From positions 310,001 through 374,000 of the forward strand of contig NZ_AXVM01000002.1 of NCBI RefSeq assembly GCF_000484635.1: a stretch of 64,000 nt of DNA, given 5' to 3'. This DNA is from Comamonas badia DSM 17552. Its GTDB lineage: Bacteria > Pseudomonadota > Gammaproteobacteria > Burkholderiales > Burkholderiaceae_C. Of this stretch, positions 58,218 to 64,000 are shown one piece after another. Made by a program: the position numbers and the translations under genes. Position 1 is the first letter of the stretch, and each line of letters begins with the position of its first letter. A model generated the notes under the pieces. The model was not told the origin of the DNA and made no database searches. It worked only from the letters and a program-made list of their open reading frames with translations.

Positions 58218-61200
58218 TTATCGTGCCAAATCCCTCATCGTCTGGACGATGTGCTCAGTTTGCACACTTACCGACACCACGCGACGCAGAAGATCAACCA
58301 TGCGCTCCTTGTGGTCGGCAAAGCGGTAGGTATCAAAATTTTCGCGGATGGTGGGATCTCTCGGCTTTTTTTCCTTGTGTTGATCCAGCACCCAATCAAT
58401 AGCCGAGCGGTTGCCCAGCTGATAGTCCCAAGCCTGACGCGGGATCCCACGCAATGTAGTTTCGCTGTCCAGCTCAATACTGCCTGCCGCCGGGTTCGAT
58501 TTGAGCAGCACTTTGGGTGTGATCCCTGCGGCGCGCGCTTGTGCGTCGAGCTCGTCGTGGCGCGTCAGTCCAAAGGGCTCCACCGCCTCGTAGCCAATGT
58601 GCAACTGCATCAGCTGCGCGCCCCAGTCCGCCCAACGCCAGAAGTCGACATAAAAGGGGATGCGCGGAAATTCACGCGCCAGGTTGAGCTCGTATTTTTC
58701 GCGGTACACCGGATCATGCAGCACGGCATAGCAGTAATGAAATATGTCGGGCTTGGTGATCTTGCGCGCATTGGTCTTGCGCCCTCCACCACTGGAAGAA
58801 GGCAAGGGCGCGGCCTGCACGTTTTTGTAATGGGCAGTGAACTGCCTGTGCGCCCAGTCGGTGATGTTGTCAACCACGTTGCCTTCCGCGTCATGCCGCT
58901 GCAATGGAAGACCGTAGGTGTCTCCAACATAGTGCAAATCAAATGGCGCACCCCCGGCCAGCACACGGAAACCAGAGGAAATGGACAGGCAAAGGGTGCG
59001 GCCCTGAATGAACTCGCGCATGGCACCGGGCTCATCCACCAACACATCGGAGGCGTAGATCAGACGCGTGATGAATGGACGGTAGATATAGGGATAAACA
59101 CGCTGAAAGTCGAATCGCTCAATACGTCCCTGCTGGGCGCGCCGCTTCAAATTTCGTGACCACTTGATACGCGTGTCGTACCCGCCCGGATGCCCGATGT
59201 GCCGGTCGTAGAGATTCAGGAAAAACTGCACTTTGGCGCTCAGCTCGCTCGGCGTATTGCCGACGACCCACTCATCACGGTTCGTCGAAACACCCAATGA
59301 AAACAGCTTGAAGATCGCCCGTTCCCTCACCGCTGTTTTCGCTGCCTTGGTCTCCCTGCTGGCCATCGGCAGCAGCGACTCGAAATCATTGCTCGTCAAG
59401 TTCAGCCAGTGACCGGCCTTGTCCGGCGACACCTCGTCCAATTGCAGGCTGCGCAGCGGCTGGCTGGCCAGGAAGGCGAGTTTTTCATCCGCCGTTTCCA
59501 GTTCCGGCCGGCGCCCGTAGTACACGCGCGCGGGCTTCTTGACCTTGGCGCTCTGTGCGCGCTTGACCATGAAGCTGATGGCCACGCCGGTCTGAATACC
59601 GAAGACGTTGTGTTTCGTTCCGCTCAACTTGGGGTTGGCGCGCACGTCGCCGCCCAGATCCACCACATAGATGTCGCTGAACTCCTGCGCCACAGTCTTG
59701 CGAAAGCCGTCAAAGGTGCGGGCATCCAGAAAGCTGCGGTTGGTGACGAAAGCCAGGATGCCGTTTTCATCCAGCCGGTCACTGGCCCAGCGGAAGAAGC
59801 GCGCGTACATGTCGTAGAGCTTGGTCTTCTGCGCCGTGCTGTCTGCGATGTAGGTCTGCTTGATGCGCGCATCGATATGTGGGTACTCCCGGTTTTTGTT
59901 GTTGTCGTTTTCGCTTTGCTGGTTGGCGTTGTAGGGCGGGTTGCCGATGACGACGCTGATGCGCCGCGCGTTCTGGCGCCGGATGCGCTCGACGTTTTCC
60001 TCGCTGACGCTGCCGAACAGCTCCGCCGTGGTACCGCGCGCGGCGGTGTGCAGGCCGACGTTGTCCAGCGTGTCGACAAAGCACAGGTTCGGAAACTCGG
60101 CCCAGTCGCCGGTGATCGCAGCGTACGTGGCTTCGATGTTCAGATTGGCCACGTAGTAGGGCAGGATGGCGACTTCATTGGCGTGCAGTTCGTGGCGGTA
60201 TTTATGCGCCAGCTTTTTCGGCTGACCGCGAAAGCGCTCCAGCAACTCACAGATATAGGTGCCTGTACCGGTGGCTGGGTCGAGGATGTCTACGTCGCGG
60301 TCAATCAGGTTCTTGCCAAAGTGCTGCTGGCACAGCCAGTCTGCGCCATCGATCATGAAGCGCACGATTTCATTGGGCGTATAGACCACGCCCAGGCGGT
60401 CAGCAGCCTTGGTGTTGTAGACCTTGTAGAAATTCTCGTAAATGACCTTGAGGAAGGCCTGTTTCTCGCCATGGCTGCCGATCTGCGCGGCAGCGGCGCG
60501 GATGGCAGCGTAATACGCCTCCAGCCCTTTCAAGGTGTTCTTCTTCAGCGCGCCAGTGAAAAATTCGGCTTCCAGCGCGTACAGCTCGCGCGCGACGTTG
60601 TTGTGTTGATGGAAGTCGCTGTCATCGAACACCTTGGCGAAAATTTCTTCCGTCAGAATGTGCTGGATCAGCATCTCGCGCACGTCAGCATCGGTCAACG
60701 CCGGGTTGATGGCCTCCTGCGCGTGAGCGAGGAATCTGACTTCAGCCGCGCGAAAGCGGGTATTGCCTTGGTGTGCGCCGTCAATCATCTGCCGGAGTGC
60801 TTCCAGCACGGCCGGCAGGTCGGTCTTGAACTGCGCGACGGCGGCACGGAAGCCGGCGATCTCAGGGCGCTCGTAACCAAAAAACAGCTTGAGCAGCTTC
60901 TCCAGCGCAGCGGTGTCTTCCACTGGGCAGCGCATCACCTCCTGCCGGTGCTGCCAAAGCACGACGCTGGCGTCATCGCTGAAGACGATGTTGTCCTGCG
61001 GATAGCCGCGCCTGAATTTTTTTGTAATTTCCTCATCGAGGTCGTCCTGTGCGTCCTTCGCCTCCCAATAGCCCAGGGGCATACGCAATTCATGCAACAA
61101 CGCACCATCGACGTTGATATGGGCCTTGGTGGCGGTCTTCAACGGATATTCAGCCAAAAACACCAAACCCTGCTGCTTGCCCCAAGCCTTGAGCAGGTCC

Positions 61201-61298
61201 TTGAAGGCCTCCCGGACAATGGTTTCGCGCTGGCTGCCACTGATTTTCTTGATGAGCTCGAGCTGGCTGAGGTAATCATTGATCAGGAGTTGACTCAT
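58218..61298 (-). CDS. Single-chain restriction-modification enzyme (type IIG/ISP-like)
   Basis: This 1026-residue protein starts with a PD-(D/E)xK-like nuclease region (an Asp in NVDGALL near 62 and GYWEAKD near 76-82). A helical linker follows, then a gamma-type N6-adenine methyltransferase with DPATGTGTY near 339 and the catalytic NPPYNANQ near 452. The C-terminal half (from about 620) resembles the target-recognition region of type ISP enzymes. No helicase domain and no separate specificity or nuclease gene is present, so it probably cuts and methylates alone. It is convergent with the RsmB-like gene. The recognition site cannot be read from the sequence. Confidence 0.8.
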   Translation of the reverse strand: MSQLLINDYLSQLELIKKISGSQRETIVREAFKDLLKAWGKQQGLVFLAEYPLKTATKAHINVDGALLHELRMPLGYWEAKDAQDDLDEEITKKFRRGYPQDNIVFSDDASVVLWQHRQEVMRCPVEDTAALEKLLKLFFGYERPEIAGFRAAVAQFKTDLPAVLEALRQMIDGAHQGNTRFRAAEVRFLAHAQEAINPALTDADVREMLIQHILTEEIFAKVFDDSDFHQHNNVARELYALEAEFFTGALKKNTLKGLEAYYAAIRAAAAQIGSHGEKQAFLKVIYENFYKVYNTKAADRLGVVYTPNEIVRFMIDGADWLCQQHFGKNLIDRDVDILDPATGTGTYICELLERFRGQPKKLAHKYRHELHANEVAILPYYVANLNIEATYAAITGDWAEFPNLCFVDTLDNVGLHTAARGTTAELFGSVSEENVERIRRQNARRISVVIGNPPYNANQQSENDNNKNREYPHIDARIKQTYIADSTAQKTKLYDMYARFFRWASDRLDENGILAFVTNRSFLDARTFDGFRKTVAQEFSDIYVVDLGGDVRANPKLSGTKHNVFGIQTGVAISFMVKRAQSAKVKKPARVYYGRRPELETADEKLAFLASQPLRSLQLDEVSPDKAGHWLNLTSNDFESLLPMASRETKAAKTAVRERAIFKLFSLGVSTNRDEWVVGNTPSELSAKVQFFLNLYDRHIGHPGGYDTRIKWSRNLKRRAQQGRIERFDFQRVYPYIYRPFITRLIYASDVLVDEPGAMREFIQGRTLCLSISSGFRVLAGGAPFDLHYVGDTYGLPLQRHDAEGNVVDNITDWAHRQFTAHYKNVQAAPLPSSSGGGRKTNARKITKPDIFHYCYAVLHDPVYREKYELNLAREFPRIPFYVDFWRWADWGAQLMQLHIGYEAVEPFGLTRHDELDAQARAAGITPKVLLKSNPAAGSIELDSETTLRGIPRQAWDYQLGNRSAIDWVLDQHKEKKPRDPTIRENFDTYRFADHKERMVDLLRRVVSVSVQTEHIVQTMRDLAR

Positions 61299-61466
61299 CC
61301 GACTACGTCTCCAAACATAAATACCCTTGATGGCTCAGCCAAAAACCCTTTGCATGCATGGTCTCTTCTCTTGAACGGCTGACTGATGAAGCATCACTGA
61401 ACAGCATTTTGACTGAACAAGCCACCCCAGCGCCGCAGAACATATGGTCGGCCAGCGGAGTGCGTT

Positions 61467-62378
61467 TCACCCCTCCCCCCGCTCCCACCACTCGCGCCCG
61501 AACTGCCCCTGCATCCAGCTGATGAACTGGCGCACCTTGGCCGGCACCAGGCGCGGCGAGGGGAAGACCGCATGCACCTCCTGCTGCGGCAGTTGCCAGG
61601 CGTCCAGCAGGCTCACGACCGCGCCATCGATCAGCGAGCGCTGCGCCACATAGCGCGGCAGCGCGGCGACGCCCATGCTGCTGCGCGCCGCCAGCAGCAG
61701 CATGGAGAGGTTGTTGGAGCGCAGCCGCCCGCGCACCGCCACGCTGCGGTGTTCACCGGCGCGCCCGGTGAAGTGCCAGCGCTCATCGCCCTGCACGCTG
61801 CTGTAGATCAGCACGCCGTGGCGCGCCAGATCCTCGGGCTTGCGCGGCGTGCCATGTTCCTTGAGGTAGGCGCCGGACGCCACCAGCACCCACGGGTTCA
61901 CGCCCAGCCAGGCCGCGCCCAGCGTGGAATCGGCGAGCTTGCCCAGGCGCACCGCCACGTCCACGCCCTGCTCCACCAGGTTGACATAGCGGTCGTCGCA
62001 CAGCAGCTCGATCTGCAGCTGCGGGTTCATGCGCATGAATTCCAGCACCAGCGGCGCCATCACGCGCCGCCCGAAGGCGACCGATGAGCTGATGCGCATG
62101 CTGCCCTCGGCCTGGGTCTGCAGCAGCGTGCCCACGGAGCTCGCCTCATCGGCATGCAGGCAGATGAGCTTGCATTTTTCGTAGTACAGCAGGCCGATTT
62201 CCGTAGCACTCACGCCATGCGTGGTGCGGTGCAGCAACCGCGCGCCCAGCTGCTGCTCCATGCGGTTGATCTGCTTGGTGGCGGCCGGCTGGCCTATGCC
62301 CAGCTCCTGCGCGGCCTTGCTGAACGAGCCAAGGTCAACGATGCGGATGAAAAGGCGGATGTCCTGGATGCGGTCCAT
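61467..62378 (-). CDS. LysR-family transcriptional regulator
   Basis: This 303-residue LysR protein ([20 protein letters not shown], then [18 protein letters not shown] as HTH) has an effector-binding domain like those of the large LysR subgroup of CrgA/DsdC-type repressors and activators. It is divergent from gcl with 112 bases between the starts, so it probably controls glyoxylate carboligase. A glyoxylate- or allantoin-related effector would fit but is inference. Confidence 0.88.
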   Translation of the reverse strand: MDRIQDIRLFIRIVDLGSFSKAAQELGIGQPAATKQINRMEQQLGARLLHRTTHGVSATEIGLLYYEKCKLICLHADEASSVGTLLQTQAEGSMRISSSVAFGRRVMAPLVLEFMRMNPQLQIELLCDDRYVNLVEQGVDVAVRLGKLADSTLGAAWLGVNPWVLVASGAYLKEHGTPRKPEDLARHGVLIYSSVQGDERWHFTGRAGEHRSVAVRGRLRSNNLSMLLLAARSSMGVAALPRYVAQRSLIDGAVVSLLDAWQLPQQEVHAVFPSPRLVPAKVRQFISWMQGQFGREWWERGEG

Positions 62379-62490
62379 CGCTCTATTCCATCACGGAATA
62401 AGCGTCATGCGCAATAGCCACCTTCCCTCCGATGGCCCGCGAAACGACGATAGCCGCCAACGCAATCCAAGTTTCCAAGGAGTAATGGCA

Positions 62491-64000
62491 ATGGCAAAAA
62501 TGAAAGCCGCAATGGCCGCGGTGCTGGTGATGGAAAAGGAAGGCATCACGCAAGCCTTCGGCGTGCCCGGTGCCGCCATCAACCCGCTGTACGCCCAGCT
62601 CAAGGAGCGCGGCACCATCGCCCATGTGCTCGCGCGCCATGTGGAAGGCGCCTCGCACATGGCCGAGGGCTATACCCGCGCAGTCGCCGGCAACATCGGC
62701 GTGTGCCTGGGCACCTCGGGGCCGGCCGGCACCGACATGCTGACGGGGCTGTATTCCGCCAGCGCGGATTCGATTCCGATTCTGTGCATCACCGGCCAGG
62801 CGCCGCGCGCCCGGCTGCACAAGGAAGACTTCCAGGCGGTGGACATCGCCAGCATCGCCAGGCCCGTGACCAAGATGGCCACCACGGTGCTGGAACCCGC
62901 CCAGGTGCCGCGCGTGTTCCAGCAGGCGTTTCACCTGATGCGCTCCGGTCGCCCCGGGCCGGTGCTGATCGATTTGCCGTTTGACGTGCAGATGGCCGAG
63001 ATCGAGTTCGACATCGAGACCTACGAGCCACTGCCAGCCTACAAGCCGGCGGCCACGCGCAAGCAGGTGGAGAAGGCGCTCGCCATCCTGAACGAATGCG
63101 CCAGGCCGCTGATCGTCGCAGGCGGCGGCGTCATCAACGCCGATGCGGCCGATCTGCTGGTGCAGTTTGCCGAGCTCACCGGCGTGCCCGTGGTGCCGAC
63201 GCTGATGGGCTGGGGCGCCATGGCGGACGACCACCCGCTGATGGCCGGCATGGTGGGCCTGCAGACCGCGCACCGCTATGGCAACGCCAACATGCTTGCC
63301 AGCGACTTTGTGCTCGGCATAGGCAACCGCTGGGCGAATCGCCATACCGGCTCGACCGACGTGTACTGCAAGGGCAGGCGCTTCGTGCATGTGGATATCG
63401 AACCGACGCAGATCGGCCGCATCTTCGCGCCCGAGCTCGGCATCGTCTCCGACGCCAGGGCCGCGCTGGAGCTCTTCGTGCAGGTCGCCAAGGAATGGAA
63501 GCAGGCGGGCAAGCTGCGCGACTTCAGCGGCTGGGCGGATGAATGCCAGGCGCGCAAGAAGGACCTCCAGTACCTGCGCAAGACCAATTTCGACACCGTG
63601 CCGCTCAAGCCCCAGCGCGTGTACCAGTGCATGAACAATGCGTTCGACCGCGACACCTGCTATGTCTCCACCATCGGTCTGTCGCAGATCGCGGGCGGCC
63701 AGTTCCTGCATGTGTTCAAGCCGCGCCACTGGATCAACGCCGGCCAGGCCGGGCCACTGGGCTGGACGCTGCCCGCCGCTTTGGGCGTGCGCGTGGCCGA
63801 TCCCAAGCGCAAGATCGTTGCCCTCTCGGGCGATTACGACTTCCAGTTCCTGGTGGAAGAGCTCGCCGTCGGCGCGCAATTCAAGCTGCCCTACATCCAC
63901 ATCGTGGTGAACAACAGCTACCTCGGGCTGATCCGCCAGAGCCAGCGCGGTTTCGACATGGATTACTGCGTGCAGCTGGCCTACGAGAACATCAATTCGC
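62491..64000 (+). CDS. gcl: Glyoxylate carboligase (tartronate-semialdehyde synthase), 5' part
   Basis: The frame runs off the right edge; 503 residues are visible. The ThDP-dependent enzyme joins two glyoxylates to tartronate semialdehyde and CO2. The N-terminus [20 protein letters not shown] and [12 protein letters not shown] match Gcl, where Val replaces the usual ThDP-activating Glu. [18 protein letters not shown] with the following [15 protein letters not shown] is the ThDP/Mg site. AAGGAG at 62477-62482 is 8 bases before ATG 62491 but only 2 before ATG 62485, which favours 62491. The divergent LysR gene is the likely regulator. Confidence 0.96.
   Translation, partial: MAKMKAAMAAVLVMEKEGITQAFGVPGAAINPLYAQLKERGTIAHVLARHVEGASHMAEGYTRAVAGNIGVCLGTSGPAGTDMLTGLYSASADSIPILCITGQAPRARLHKEDFQAVDIASIARPVTKMATTVLEPAQVPRVFQQAFHLMRSGRPGPVLIDLPFDVQMAEIEFDIETYEPLPAYKPAATRKQVEKALAILNECARPLIVAGGGVINADAADLLVQFAELTGVPVVPTLMGWGAMADDHPLMAGMVGLQTAHRYGNANMLASDFVLGIGNRWANRHTGSTDVYCKGRRFVHVDIEPTQIGRIFAPELGIVSDARAALELFVQVAKEWKQAGKLRDFSGWADECQARKKDLQYLRKTNFDTVPLKPQRVYQCMNNAFDRDTCYVSTIGLSQIAGGQFLHVFKPRHWINAGQAGPLGWTLPAALGVRVADPKRKIVALSGDYDFQFLVEELAVGAQFKLPYIHIVVNNSYLGLIRQSQRGFDMDYCVQLAYENINS

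Overview
The window is high-GC bacterial DNA and looks like a chromosome segment of a betaproteobacterium, most likely Comamonadaceae (Burkholderiales; Acidovorax/Alicycliphilus-like). This is inferred from the smc-zipA-ligA cluster, the infA-type IF-1 gene with a C-terminal tail, a VPLPA-type PEP-CTERM protein, PimC/PimD-like acyl-CoA dehydrogenases and the dispersed TGATAGCTG-type short repeats. No database search was possible, so all names rest on motifs and remembered family features.

Layout. 1-5.6 kb: an efflux operon (TolC end, HlyD adaptor, double ABC-2 permease) whose last frame runs without a stop into fumarylacetoacetase, followed by maleylacetoacetate isomerase (tyrosine/homogentisate degradation). 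6.3-8.0 kb: HAD hydrolase and ferrochelatase. 8.1-18.6 kb: a mobile element of about 10.4 kb between hemH and tRNA-Pro. It has a P4-type integrase, a primase-helicase, AlpA- and Nu1-like HTH proteins, a RadC/JAB protein, several small unknown genes and a toxin-antitoxin pair, but no capsid or conjugation genes. 18.7-26.3 kb: tRNA-Pro, infA, psd, aceA, a ketopantoate reductase-like gene, an HxlR-like regulator, an FKBP and a two-subunit sodium:solute symporter. 26.4-32.4 kb: ppsA with its regulator kinase gene, then a LuxR response regulator and a hybrid histidine kinase. 32.7-41.7 kb: DUF2249, patatin, PEP-CTERM protein, then ligA-zipA-smc. 41.8-50.4 kb: a degenerate-GGDEF/EAL protein, a LysR regulator and a valine-catabolism cluster (mmsA, acyl-CoA dehydrogenase, mmsB). 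50.4-55.1 kb: an LssY_C operon with a frameshifted lipoprotein gene, and a PimD/PimC-like dehydrogenase pair. 55.2-64 kb: a decayed toxin-antitoxin locus, YceH, purN, an RsmB-like methyltransferase, a solitary single-chain restriction-modification enzyme, and a LysR-gcl pair cut by the window end.

How the parts connect. Central carbon metabolism is well represented: glyoxylate bypass (aceA), gluconeogenic PEP synthase with its regulator, valine breakdown (mmsA, dehydrogenase, mmsB), tyrosine breakdown (FAH, MaiA) and glyoxylate carboligase. The most unusual region is the mobile element. It carries two clusters of a TTTGTCCCC iteron in opposite orientation, a 23-bp direct repeat at its presumed ends, a DnaA-box inverted repeat beside an AT-rich palindrome, a 46-bp direct repeat around one regulator gene, and an alpA gene put out of frame by one extra copy of a 5-bp tandem repeat. 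Together these suggest a self-replicating satellite-like element with a possible contingency switch.
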